A DNA stretch of 64,000 nt from Liolophura sinensis (GCF_032854445.1 NC_088298.1:3778160-3842159); one strand, 5' to 3'. Counted from the first letter of the stretch, positions 27,477-39,230 are shown. The notes: generated by a model from the letters alone, not told the origin. Translations and numbers: made by a program.

Positions 27477-28180
27477 TCACATTACTTTATCTACACATAC
27501 AACCATTTTTCACCATCATCATTGAAGAGCAGACCAGGGGAGAGAACTCTGAATGATGTCCATGTTTTTTGTTTGTCACACTGATGGATTTTTATTGTTT
27601 TTTTTTTGTTTTTTTTTTTGTTTATGTACAACACATCCACATCTATTATGAATTCCTTATGATATTTTAAGGAAAATTTTGTTTATAAAACTTCTTTATG
27701 GCCAAGTAACCTGAATGTGTGATCTTGAGTTAAATATGTAGTCATTCTGCTTTAGGTAAATGTATCTTAGATTTTTTCTCTTTTTGTTAAACTCATCATC
27801 CAACTTATTTAACAATGTACAAGGAGATTAAGAGATAAAGGATACAAGGGTTATATAAGTTGTTTGTTGTTTTTTAATGATGGCGAAAAGAAATCAAAAG
27901 GTTTTCAGGGACTTTATCACTGTTTCACACATTTCTCAATTTCTGCAATGGGACCCAACATCTACCGAAACAACTTGACCAATCACATTGTGTAGAGCAG
28001 CTTGCTAAGTTGTCAAATAATTTCTACCTTGTGATGACCAACAAGGCGAGTTGGTGAAAAACAACAGTAATCTCTGGAATCATTCAGCGAACTCATTTCT
28101 TCTTAATTCCTCCATTCATGAAATATTAAGTAAACATCACTTAATATGCTATAATTTTGCTACCACACAAAAATAAAATT
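27477..28180 (+). other. LSM5 3' UTR region
   Basis: Non-coding, T-rich near 27590-27622. A candidate polyadenylation hexamer aataaa lies at 28172-28177, just before a SINE. The actual cleavage site cannot be read from the sequence. Confidence 0.4.
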
Positions 28181-28547
28181 GAGTGAGAGAGTGAGTGAGT
28201 GAGTGCTTGGGGTTGAACGTTGTACTCAACAATTTTTCAGCCATATGACGAGGAAGGAATCCTCTGGGTGTATGTAATGTGCCTCCTTGCGGCAGGACAG
28301 ATTTCCACCGCTCTTTTATTTAGTGCTGCTTCACTGAGATGCCTTACCCAAGGAAATTAAATCGCCCCACCCGAACCATTATACTGATACGGGTCAACCA
28401 GTCGTTGCACTATTCCCTTCATGCTGAACGCCAAATGAGGAAGTCACATCTTCCTCTGTTAAAGTCTTAGGTGTGACTCGATCAAGGACTGATCATGGAT
28501 CTACCGCTCCTGAAGCAGACGCTCTACCAACTGTGCTAGCCGGGCCA
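28181..28547 (-). mobile_element. SINE family B, full length, inverted
   Basis: (gagt)n then gcttggggttgaacgttgta, aatttttcagccatatgacg, ggcaggacagatttccaccg ... ctctaccaactgtgctagcc. Near-identical architecture to 17745-18075. Confidence 0.9.
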
Positions 28548-31194
28548 GTAAAAAAACAGTGCAATTTCAATTAAACTTCTGACGATGAATGTAAAGATGC
28601 GTTTTCTATAGCTCCCATGCTTTCTGAAAAGTTAAAGAATCACTTTCAGATCTGTTAATTCTTTAAAGATTGATCCTGGATGGCAGGTGGCAGATAAGTC
28701 AGTTCTGATTGGGATGCTAGATATTGCGCAAAAGCAAAGTGTTTACTAGTGAAAAAGAATTGACGTACTGTGATTCTTCAACCATCTCAAACACTTAATA
28801 TTTGTCTGCAAGAATTATTACTACCAGGTTCTTGTGGAAGAGCTTAATATCACAACAACTGCCGTAACATCAACGTATTCCAGCACGACCAAGCTTCCCC
28901 GAGGTCCCTTTTCAGTGTTTCAGTGTGATTGTACGTTAAATGTGATGACAACACAGCATATTGTGTAATTCTAGACCAGTGACGTCAAATAAATTGCAGT
29001 TGACATCACTGCATTTTTGTTGCCTTATTCTGCCAAAGCCATGGTGCTAGGGGGCGTGTAATTTGCTGTTATTTATGCATTTACATGAACAATTAGAATA
29101 AAACCCTGACTGAAGTAAACTTACAAGAAGCCTGTCGTCGTTGCTCTGGTTTTATTCGGTAAGTCGTCTCAGTAAAACAGCACTAGATAAAATTTGTTAA
29201 ATCCTTTGTTGTGTGATGATTTCAATCAACGTCACAAGTTAGTACTGCAAAAATTTGTGTGTCAAGGTTATTCCATCAAACGCCTTCACTCTGCCTTTCT
29301 TAAGTTTTACAATGAGTAAAAGTCTCTTGTAAGTAAATATGGACAGAGCGTCCAGAATCTCTGGCCCTCTGCTTCCTGATTGTATCTTATTCCGCTGGGC
29401 TAGGAGCGATATATTCATCGCGTTGAATTAGATTGCCACTTTGTATATATGAACAGGTGCAATCAAAGCGCAACTGAGATACATATTTTATTATCGACAA
29501 CTTATATTCTAGGATGGTACACGGTTTGAACACAGATTTCTCTCAGTCGCCTAGAACATACCTTTGCGCCTTTACTACGTCACTGAAAACAGTTGACTGC
29601 TTCTCTTTGTCTGATACCGTCCTATTTTCGTACTTTACATACTTTCTTAGTTCTTGGTAGTTTGTGTTAAACGTCGTTTTGGGAATTGGCTTTGCGATTA
29701 AAAACCCGGAACGTGTTTATTGTATGATTGAGGGCTGGTATACGAATGTCTGTTTCGACGCATAGATTCACACATTACAAAGGCCTTGTGCCCAATGCAT
29801 AAAATGTACAAATGTCAAGACAGATTGTGAAGAATTGACTTCCTGCTGTTAGCTGTTTGTTTTAACCAAAGAAACCTGTCACATTCAAATTGCTTTTATT
29901 GACTTTGTCTGAAGACTGTGGTGTGGGGGCTTTTGCTTATAGTGGGCACTTGTTTTTGGCAGTTAACACTAACCGGAAGTGCTATTGGTTGTGCGACATT
30001 ATGGGCAATCATTTGTAGCCAATCTCTGTTCTTAAAAGGTTTGCGGCACGGGTAGTGAACTGTATGACTCCAAATCAAAAGTTTACAACCTAACCTTGAA
30101 GGCTTACATACACAGCCTTGGTTTGGTGGATAGCGCCCTAATAATCATAATGTAATAAATTCAACGTATTCTTTGATCCACATTCGAAAATGAAAACGTC
30201 CGGCATCATCTCGCTCAACGTATGTATTCAGCAATGATGCAGCTGAAATTGTTGCACTGTGCTGTTTCCGGCGAGTCTCGTACATTTCTCTGAAAATTCC
30301 ATTTGAACTACAGGTTATCCAGTCCACGGAGGCCCACATACCATGCTCATTCAAAATAACAGCAGACAGACTTGATTACAATACAGACAATTATTCGCGA
30401 AACCTCACGACAGCAATATTTCGTCAGAGGAAGCCGTAGAAATGCGTGGTCACAATCTGAGAAACCTCTCGCGTGCATGTATGTGTCTAGCGCAAATTGT
30501 AAATGATCATCCGTGGCAACTACAGTCAGCCTATTCTTGACCAATGTTGGTACACCTAATACAAATTTGTTTCTCCGAATACGAAATAAAGAGGGCGAGA
30601 GTGGGTGTAACGGAAAGAGAATATAAAGTCTTTGAATAGTATCAAAGTAACGGCAACCTTCCACGATTACGGTACCATTCTTCTGTCAGTCTCTGACAAC
30701 AGAACACTTGGTCGCGGGGAGCCGTAAATCCCCATGGACACAGCTCTGCTGAAAATTGCACAGTAAGTATACATATATGTTTCGTTCAAAATAAATGTGT
30801 AATGGCAAGATTTTTTTTTATCCGGGTAGGATAGATCAATAAACTATACAAATTGGTAAGCAGTTGGTGTTTAAAGTATATAAAGATGCCTGCCTCTGAT
30901 TTTCGGCTCTCACTTTTTGTGGGACCATAGTGACGGTATGCAGTCGACGAAGCTCACCTGGACAACTGTCGTCCACCAATATGGCGAGATTCCCTGTGCG
31001 CCAAATGCAAGTGGTAAGGTTGGTTACTTAATTGCTAAAGGTCGGTGGGTGTAGCCTTCAAGGTGTAGGCACCCGGATACGCCCTTCAGCCAATCAAAAT
31101 CAAATCAAATATTCTATACACTCATCTCATGGTTGCACAAAATATCATACTGAACACTTTGGCTTTAAGTTTAATAAGGTTGTTACTTTTTCAG
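28548..31194. other. Intergenic stretch before the PDF-like gene
   Basis: A family B fragment lies at 29155-29215 (ggtaagtcgtctcagtaaaa). No coding exon was recognised; the open frames at 30145-30664 on the minus strand have no domain. A good donor (cagtaagtatac) near 30760, after tccccatggacacagctctg, could close a non-coding first exon of the downstream peptide gene, whose next acceptor is tttttcag at 31194. That link is inference. Confidence 0.4.
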
Positions 31195-31218
31195 GATTTA
31201 AATTGACGAACAGGAAGA

Positions 31219-34200
31219 ATGAAATATTTCCGAAGTTTGTTCATCACAATGGTTACCATGCTGGTTTCCATGGCAGTCGGGTTACCTCTGTCTTCGAAGC
31301 AAAAAGTCGTTTCAAACCGCCATATCAACGTACCGGTGAGTAATTATTTTGACTTATACAATGTTTTGTTTTCCACGCTGGCTTCCTCTCCGGCCGTACA
31401 TGGGAAGGTCTGTCAGCAACCTGCTGATGGTGGTGGGTTTCCATTCGGGGCCTGTCCGGTCCCGCCCCCCCCCCCCCCCATAATACTGGCCGCCATTGTG
31501 ATACATACGATGGGGGCCGGCATTATGGTAGGAGGAATTCCGGCAGTCCCCGGAGAAATCCACGATCATCCACAGATTGCTGACAGACCTTTCCATGTGC
31601 GCCCGGAGAGATAGCCAGCATAAGCTGGACTTACAACTGGAGAGGCTCCTGGGTCATTGTGCTCCTCTAGTACGTGAACCACACGACCTTATATTTACTG
31701 ACTTATTTGATTGGTGTTTTACGCCGTACTCAAAAATACTTTACTTATACGACGGCGGCCGGTATTGGTGAGAGGAAAGCTGACAGAACCCGGGGGTTTA
31801 TAAAATTTAATGCTAAACTTATTTTAATGAACATGATTACCATGAACGAAAACTGCATATGACTTCGTCAAGTTTTACAAAGCATGTTTTGAAAGCATGT
31901 TGTGAAAACTTCAGGTCATTTTTTAAACGTACACCATGACGTTAAAATACATGTTGACAATGGCGTCGGTATTTCAGAACAAACAAAATCGACCACAAGA
32001 ATGGATTAAACATGAGTGAAAATATCACACTTGCACATATACATGCTTGCATTCGTATAGTACGTCTGAAATGCATTTCTCTTTGAAGAGCTTGGTATAT
32101 CGTCTTAAAATGTACAAAGGCCACTGTCTGTAAAGATGTAGTGGGTATATATAACGAGACCTCGCTTGCTAAACTGGACATAGTGCTGGTCTCAGCAACT
32201 AAATGTATCAGGCCTTTGACCAGTGAGATCGCGTGCTCGAATCCAGCTTTTGCTGCAACATTTGCAGCTTCAGGTCAGGAGGTTTGTCAGGAAAGGTCAG
32301 GAAAGGCCGTGTGCTCCGTTTCCCCTCACCCTTGAACCTGACAGTCATTGTAAAACATTCTTAAGTTTTCGGCGTTAAACACCATTGAAATAAATAACTG
32401 TAGTGTACGCCTACATACTTTCAGTGCACAATTTACTTTACGCGAACAGTATACAATTTACTTTACGTGAACAGTGCACAGTTTACTTTACGCGACCAGT
32501 GCACAATTTACTGTACGTAACCAATGCACAATTTACTTTACATGAAGGTAAACTCTAGCTTCATATGACAACACATAATTTAATATAAACTGTGAAGGGA
32601 GAAGCACAGTGTCCAGACACGGTGAAGTAAGATGTAATGGCCAATTACATAAAACCAACTCCTATCACAGTCAGAGGCGATCTACAAATACCAATAATCT
32701 CATCCGCTCCGCTGCTGATATCGTTCAATCAAAAAAAATTGATTGTCGGAGTGATGCTCCAATGTATTCATTTATTATAACACAATATTCTGTCGCATTC
32801 ATTTTTGATTAATTTTTCAGTCTTGAACTGTACGGTTCACGACTGTGTAGGCGTTATTGTCTACAACTGTCTATCTGCGCGTGTATTATTTTTTATTCTG
32901 TTGTTCCTGTCGTGAAACCCTTGGCTGTATATGTATCTATCGCCGTTAAGTACTACACACTCTGCAACAGATATATCATATAGTACCGTGGCCAAAGGCC
33001 TATATATAGTGGGTCTCGGAGAAAAACAGGCATATGAACTGTATAGCATGCATAGCACACCAGTGAATTGGTGAGTTCTTCCATTCGCCTGGAACATTCC
33101 TTTGCATGATTCCGTCATAATTTCTAAATTTACAAGTATTTACTTTGTTAACTCTTTTATGTAAGCATGTACATGTATGATATATACTTGGGGTTTAAAG
33201 TCGTGCTTAACAATTTTTCAGTCATATGACGACGAGGAGTCAGTAGGTGTGTGCACACTTATATACTTTGTCTTCTTGTGACAGGGCGCGTCCATGCCAC
33301 TAGCATCATTCCGAAGACACCAGACATGGCACCCCACAAAGTCACGTTATACCGACACCGGGACGACCAGTCCTGTTTCCTTGCTCAGGTCTCTAACAAA
33401 TGCCATTTTTAAAGTCTTTGGTATGACTCGACCCGGATTTGATCCCGGGTCTCCCGACTTCGAGGCGGACGCTCTTATCATTAAACCGCCGAAGCTGTCT
33501 CTTAATTCTGTTATATTGACCCGGAACGTCTATTATTTTTGACGGATAGTCTACATACCAATGTCTCTTTCAAAGCTTAGATATCAGTGACAGAGAAATG
33601 TATATACCGTTATAACACTGTCACTCAAAAGAAACTCCCTCTATATATATATATATACTTGCATGTTACAGGCCGTGTTGTGGAGCCAGATTGTCTCCCT
33701 TCCCACCCTGACTCTCCGTCGGTACCAGGCCGGACTTCCCCCAAAGAGAAGTCTGCAGACGGTGGACGCTCTTCTCAACATTCCTTTGCACGTGCTCTGT
33801 CGCGCGGGCAGAGCAGTGAGAGGTAAGCCAGGACAATTTGCTTATCGTTTTCATGTATGTGTGTTTTAAAGATGGCGACAACACCTTTTGAGTAAATCAT
33901 TGCACACCATTACATTTTGTTTAAATGTATCTAATTTTGATGAAGGCGTGGTATGGATGGGCGTGTATAAGGGACGTATTAGCTCTAGACGTGTAAGCAT
34001 TTACACCAACAGTTAGAACGATCGTTCTGGAAGTTTTGAGACGGTAATACATGCTTCATTTCGGTCGGAGCCGTGAGACTAATGGCTATGTCAAAATCCA
34101 CAACAGAACACACACAGGTCCTTCATTTATGCAATTTAATTTATAAATTACAATAATGAATTTTATTTATTTATTTAATAATGTATAGCCATAATTTTGT

Positions 34201-36308
34201 TCAAAATGGACGACACAGACCACAACTTGACCTGTTGTAATCTCTCTTGATGAAGCTACGTATGTACCTAGTCCTAGCCTACTAAGTTTCAGTTGAAAGC
34301 AACAATAATTAAGTCCTAAAAAAAAAATGGGACAAAACGGCCTTAAATTTGTGTAGATAGAACTTAGGGGGTCAGAAACTTGAAGTTACTTGGTGAAGCC
34401 ATGTACCAAGTTTAATTAAGTTAAAAAAAATTTTAATTTGACTTCAATTTGTGACGGATTGTGGGGACAGACTGACGGATTAATGGACACATTGTCGGAC
34501 TGACGAATCAGTGGACAGACAGACTGATGGACAGACTTATGGATTTATGGACAGGCAGACTGATGGGAAGACTGGCGGATTGACGTATTGATGGACAGAC
34601 AGTGATGAGCACATGGACGGACTGACGAGTTAATGGACAGACAGAATGATGGAGGGACAGACAGACTGATGGACACACTGACAGACTGACAAACCTAATT
34701 CAGCTTTTAAAGCCATGGTGCCGTATAGAGATGTATTTATAAGTTTCTGTGTTACCTAAACATTAACAGCTGGAACAAACCCCTAACAGGTACATTGACA
34801 AGAAGCTGTATTTCAGCTGTTACCTGTGACCATTTTTCAATGTCGTCGCTACTCTATGCCGAGTCTTACATGAATGTCATAGTTTTGAACTGATGTCATG
34901 TCTGAGCCAATCATCAGCACACTGTGTCGTCACATGACTAGAGTACGAATTGAAAACAAACCGAATTTAAACCAGGTTAGATAAGACGTGAATAAGACTT
35001 TAACATGAACATTGAAAAAATATAGCTTTTAGGAAAGATTTTTTTTCTGGAAAGAGCCTAACCTTCAGATATGATAGTTTCGGTGTCCTATAGTACCTTG
35101 AAAATGGGCAAAAAATCAGCATTTCACCCATTTAGCTCCATGTTATTTATCCTCTCCTGGTCCTTGGGAAGACTAGATAAAAGGGCGGTGGAAATCCGTC
35201 CTGCAACAAGGAGGCACATTACATGCATTTTAACGATTCCTTCGTCGTCATATCACTGAAAAATTGTTAAGTACGATGTTAAACCTCAAGCACTCACTCC
35301 TTGCCCGGGTGCTCAAAGATATGAATTAATTATATGTTGTCACGAACGTTACGCCAGGCGCAAGTTGCGATAACCTCAATAAACGACCCCAATGGACTAT
35401 ACATGCAGCATTTCTGAGAACTATGCCTGTACCCCGCAGTACATAATAGATCGTTTTTATGCTATAAAATTGTGTGGTTTTGCATGGTGGCTATCTTGAT
35501 CTGCAGATACGCATAATTACAAGAATGCTTTTCATATCCAATACAACATGACGGGTTTTGACGAATGTCTTAAGTAATGAGTTTTTACTTCTCTTGACTG
35601 TCCATGAAGGGAAACTCCTGGTTATCTTGACTGCACTAAATACAGGCGTAGCTTACGTTATGTCCGTATAGCGTCGGCGTTTAATGGCATTTAAAGCAAT
35701 GATAAAGTATAAATGTTAGGAGCGATATCTAAAAAAGTACTGCACTGAGTTAATGGTTTACATACATGTAAAGCACAACGCCACGAGGGGGGTGTCCCAT
35801 CGTTGATACGGTGTGCATATTTTTCGCATTTAAAAACAGCAAAAGCGTTTGGTCAGTTAAACAGGGAATATCCCACTTCAGGGTGCAGTAAATGTTTGGT
35901 CAATGTTGCAGGTGTAAGGACTTGAGCCATGCGTACACATTAGACGTTTTAATAATGGCTGAGTGTTCAGCCTACATGGTTGCATGTGGGGTCCATTTAT
36001 TGTGTTCAGAAAATCAGGAAATTATTTTTGAGCAAAACAAAACGTTTTTATACAGGTTTTAGTGTGTGTAATGTGCACTGTATCATGATTCATATAGTTT
36101 TTTTTTATCCAGAAGGTGCCTTATGTTTTAATATAGAACGTTCAGAAATTGAAACAAACGTTTTCCTCAATATAAATATCATTCTTATTCCTTCACAGAG
36201 AGACGAATGAGGAATATCTGTCCTGAGATCCTCAACCGTTCCACGATCGATGCCGAAATGCCCAGAGATCTTCCGAAGAGACGGACGCAAGCTGTGTCGC
36301 TTCACTAA
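31219..36308 (+). CDS. Secreted neuropeptide precursor, PDF/cerebrin-like
   Basis: Exons are 31219-31335, 33672-33822 and 36199-36308 (GT-AG, phases 0 and 1), giving 125 residues. The start ATG lies 24 bases after an acceptor at 31194. Residues 1-21 form a signal peptide (hydrophobic LFITMVTMLVSMAVG). A spacer ends at K64-R65, then SLQTVDALLNIPLHVLCRA (66-84), then G85-R86. That is a dibasic cut, a 19-residue peptide, an amidating glycine and a basic residue. The T-x-D-A-L-x-N-I-P core resembles molluscan cerebrin (TADALYNLP) and the arthropod/nematode pigment-dispersing factor pattern (LINSLLSLP), and precursor layout and peptide length agree. These peptides act on a class B GPCR in circadian and arousal circuits. 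C82 within the peptide is unusual for the family, as I recall it. R55-R56 could release YQAGLPP. An alternative acceptor two bases on (36201) would give a short tail ending at 36226. The PDF assignment is by eye from a short motif. Confidence 0.65.
31376..31680. mobile_element. Inverted pair of SINE family A fragments (palindromic), peptide gene intron 1
   Basis: 31376-31505 reads forward (ctggcttcctctccggccgt ... ataatactggccgccattgt). 31510-31680 reads in reverse (gggggccggcattatggtag ... agccagcataagctggactt, ctcctgggtcattgtgctcc). They meet head to tail-less tail and make an imperfect palindrome of about 125-base arms, with a C16-17 run in the left arm. Confidence 0.75.
31691..31800 (-). 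mobile_element. SINE family A fragment, inverted
   Basis: ttatttgattggtgttttac, gccgtactcaaaaatacttt and acttatacgacggcggccgg match the reversed family A tail. Confidence 0.85.
32180..32400 (+). mobile_element. Possible SINE of another family (D)
   Basis: Has a box B-like gtgctcgaatccagc and ends gttttcggcgttaaacacca ttgaaataaataa, similar in plan to family A but with a different body (caggtcaggaggtttgtcag). Only one copy seen. Confidence 0.45.
32420..32546 (+). repeat. 27-bp tandem repeat, five copies
   Basis: Unit (c)agtgcacaatttactttacg plus cgaa, 27-base period, with substitutions such as tatacaattt and gtttactttacgcgacc. Confidence 0.85.
33181..33498 (-). mobile_element. SINE family C, inverted, peptide gene intron 1
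   Basis: Minus-strand head gacagcttcggcggtttaat, then gataagagcgtccgcctcga and agtcgggagacccgggatca. Body gacaccagacatggcacccc and tail tcaacaatttttcag-like sequence at 33181-33230. It ends 173 bases before peptide exon 2. Confidence 0.88.
33823..35159. other. Intron 2 of the peptide gene, first part, with a degenerate gacaga-type repeat
   Basis: 34454-34693 is a run of imperfect repeats of gactgacgga / ttaatggacagacagactgatgg. The rest is AT-rich with no exon or clear element. Confidence 0.6.
35160..35303 (+). mobile_element. SINE family B, 5'-truncated
   Basis: gactagataaaagggcggtg, gaaatccgtcctgcaacaag, gaggcacattacatgc and tail gttaaacctcaagcactcac. Confidence 0.88.
35692..35830 (+). 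repeat. Family E repeat copy
   Basis: ttaggagcgatatctaaaaa, gtactgcactgagttaatgg, tttacatacatgtaaagcac and gtcccatcgttgatacggtg correspond in order to family E blocks. Confidence 0.6.
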
Positions 36309-36479
36309 TGGATGCCCAGATTTCATGCAGACTAAAATACTGTTTTGTTATATGAAGTAAATCTTTGAGGCTTAATTTTACTTTCTGATATATCACGTTT
36401 GCTCTTTCACAAATACATTTGGTTGCCCGCCTTCAGGCCACTTATATATCTTTCTTCACTGAAAGAATGGAAGACAATA

Positions 36480-36684
36480 GGCCCCGGGATCACTTAAGTC
36501 AAAATTTCAATCACTAAACTTGGTATATTCCCTTCCGTTATTTGAGCTAAGACTTGTTTTACAATAACTTACCCTGAATTTACGTAGTCGAGCAATATTT
36601 TTACATTGTTACGTAAGAAATAACAAGTTTAAAGTGACCTGAAATTTTGATTTTAGTCCAAGGTCGCTTTGTGATCCCGGGGCC
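36480..36684. mobile_element. 205-bp MITE with GGCCCCGGGATCAC terminal inverted repeats
   Basis: Begins ggccccgggatcacttaagt and ends gcgctttgtgatcccggggcc-like (right end gtgatcccggggcc at 36671-36684). The 14-base perfect inverted ends are followed by further inner similarity (tcaaaatttcaatcact versus agtgacctgaaattttga). There is no coding capacity, and it lies 172 bases past the peptide gene stop. I could not see a clear target-site duplication. Confidence 0.85.
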
Positions 36685-36965
36685 AGGTCTTGTCTCCGGA
36701 TTTCATAGTATAGTTTGCTTGACTGCTGGTAAAGGTGTTCTGGAGACAACGAATCTACAGCTATCAGATAAGACGAAAAAAGATCTAAACCTGAACCGAA
36801 ACCATCTTGGTTGAAAGCATGGAGGTAGAAATTTCTACCTCTATGGGTGAAACGTCGAACACATTATACACGCATGCGCATGAGGAATCTTGTTGACTCT
36901 CAGCTGGAAACTTGGCTTCTATCTGGAAAAACATCACACGACACGGATGGATTCCAATAATGTTC

Positions 36966-37117
36966 ACGTACTCAAGAGTATTTCACATATACGACGGCGG
37001 TCAGCAATATGGTGGGAGGAAACCGGACGGAGCCCGGGGAAAACCCACGACCATCCGTAGGTTGCTGGATGACCTTTCCACGTACAGCCGGAGAAGAAGC
37101 CAGCATGAGCTGGACTT
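36966..37117 (-). mobile_element. SINE family A fragment, inverted, abutting a satellite
   Basis: acgtactcaagagtatttca, catatacgacggcggtcagc, ggtgggaggaaaccggacgg and agccagcatgagctggactt. The SINE head is missing exactly where the 67-base array starts. Confidence 0.88.
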
Positions 37118-37121
37118 ATCT

Positions 37122-38145
37122 AGAATAACCAATGGAAATGGCTGTACCATAAGAGCTTACGAATGGCCAATTAGCCAATAGATACTCCAGAATGATGAAT
37201 TGAAATGACTGTACCACAAGAGCTCACGAATGGCCAATTAGCCAATAGATACTCCAGATTGATCAATTGAAATGACTGTACCATAAGAGCTCACGAATGG
37301 CCAATTAGCCAATAGATACTCCAGAATGATGAATTGAAATAACTGTACCATAAGAGCTCACGAATGGCCAATTAGCCAATAGATACTCCAGAATGATGAA
37401 TTGAAATAACTATACCATAAGAGCTCACGAATGGCCAATTAGCCAATAGATACTCCGGAATGATCAATTGAAATGACTACCATAAGAGCTCACGAATGGC
37501 CAATTAGCCAATAGATACTCCAGAATGATGAATTGAAATAACTGTACCATAAGAGCTCACGAATGGCCAATTAGTCAATAGATACTCCAGAATGATGAAT
37601 TGAAATGGCTGTACCATAAGAGCTCACGAATGGCCAATTAGCCAATAGATACTCCAGAATGATGAATTGAAATAACTGTACCATAAGAGCTCACGAATGG
37701 CCAATTAGCCAATAGATACTCCGGAATGATCAATTGAAATGACTACCATAAGAGCTCACGAATGGCCAGTTAACCAAGATACTCCAGAATGATCAATTGA
37801 AATGACTGTACCATAAGAGCTCACGAATGGCTAATTAGCCAATAGATACTCCAGAATGACCAATGGAAATGACTATACCAAAAGAGCTAACGAATAACTA
37901 CTGAGTCAATAGATACCCAAGAAAGACGAAAGGAAATGACCACAATAAGAGTTCACGAATGGCTAATTAGCCAATATACATCCTCCAGAATGACCAATGA
38001 AAATGACTATGGAAAGACCTCACGCATGGCTAATTAACCTATAGATAATCCAGAATGGCCAATTGAAATGACCATGCCAACAGACCTCACGAATGGCTAA
38101 TTAGCCAAGAAATAATCCAGAATGACCAATGGAAATGACCGTAGC
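37122..38145. repeat. 67-bp satellite, ~15 copies
   Basis: Unit: gaatgatgaattgaaatgac, tgtaccataagagctcacga, atggccaattagccaataga and tactcca (67 bases). The central copies are nearly identical. Copies after about 37850 drift (gacctcacgcatggctaatt), as expected at an array edge. Some units have 2-3-base deletions (actaccataag). Confidence 0.93.
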
Positions 38146-39120
38146 AACAGAAACCGTATAACCTGTAAAGTTACTGTAACAGCAGGAGAAGGCTGCTGCT
38201 CTGAACGAAGCAGGAAAGTGAATACGGACCAAATTTGATTCAATTCGTAGATCCAGGCCGATTCCACATAGTCCTTTCTGAATTGCGTCAAAATTTAAAA
38301 ACTGTACGATACTTAGTTTTTGGTACAGGAAGTTGAATTTTGGACACATTTGTCTTCAGACAACACTGATAAGGGGGACAAAATTTCAATTTGTAAAGTC
38401 TAAAAACAACCTCTCAGATTGTATTTCAAATTTTGACTGAAGTCAGGAATGGCTTTCCGGAATCAGCCCCAGTTTAAGTATGAACACTATGCATATGCTT
38501 CACTAGTGGACAATGGGTGACACCAGGTATTGCTGAAGTGTTTGTTTTTCTTTCTCTTTTGTTTTAGTTGAAAATGCGATACTCCATAGCCGACCCCTTG
38601 CCTCTGTGTAAGTTAATGAATGAATATTAATGCAGACACCTCCATTTCAAACAGTGAAACACGGAGCACGTCTGACAAGATATTTGCTCGTATACTCGTA
38701 TTTTCGCTCGTATCAGAAAATCAAGTGTCTTTCGACACAGCATAGAACTGATAGATTCACATGATCTGTGGAGGAGAGAGCATGTGGTCATGTATTACAA
38801 AGGAACACTCGAGTCGATTTGGTTTGGACCAGAGTCGCCTTAGGGCGAGAAAAGATTTTTGATTGCAGTACAAAAATCCTTGTCGTGCCATAACAACGCC
38901 ACAAAGGTCCCTTTGCAACCAGACAGGAAACTGCACTTTGGTGCAATTTTCAAATGAATAATTTTCTCCATGCAGTGAAACAAGGAAAGCTTACTTGAAT
39001 ATTAAGTACAATTACTAAAGAACATATGAGTGAAAAACTGGAGTGATGTGATTTATATTTTTTCTTCTGTCAGAAAACAAAAACAGATTTTTTTTCTATT
39101 TTTAAGGCGTTGGTCTAAGA
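38146..39120. other. Intergenic stretch between convergent genes
   Basis: No exon supported, no clear repeat. It separates the peptide gene (+) from the membrane protein gene (-). Confidence 0.4.
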
Positions 39121-39230
39121 GAAATCCCTATACAATAAAAATATGATTACGTGAAGCAAAATCATTTCCACATATTTGATGTATAATTAAGCAGATCACG
39201 CCGTAATATTTTTATTATATAGGGATTTCC
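39121..39230. repeat. Inverted repeat, ~25-bp arms (hairpin or small MITE)
   Basis: gaaatccctatacaataaaa + atat at the left is inverted as atatttttattatataggga + tttc at the right (39205-39229), with one mismatch in the core and partial extension (gattacg versus cgtaat). The whole unit is about 110 bases with no coding capacity. Confidence 0.8.

Noticed and set aside
30145..30664. Two minus-strand open frames (69 and 105 codons)
   Set aside because: No domain, no splice support, no repeat of the pattern; could be old transposon remnants but nothing shows it.
33587..33826. Alternative reading frame over peptide exon 2 (polar, Ser/Pro-rich)
   Set aside because: It does not join in phase to the signal-peptide exon, whereas the chosen frame does and carries the KR ... 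GR peptide.
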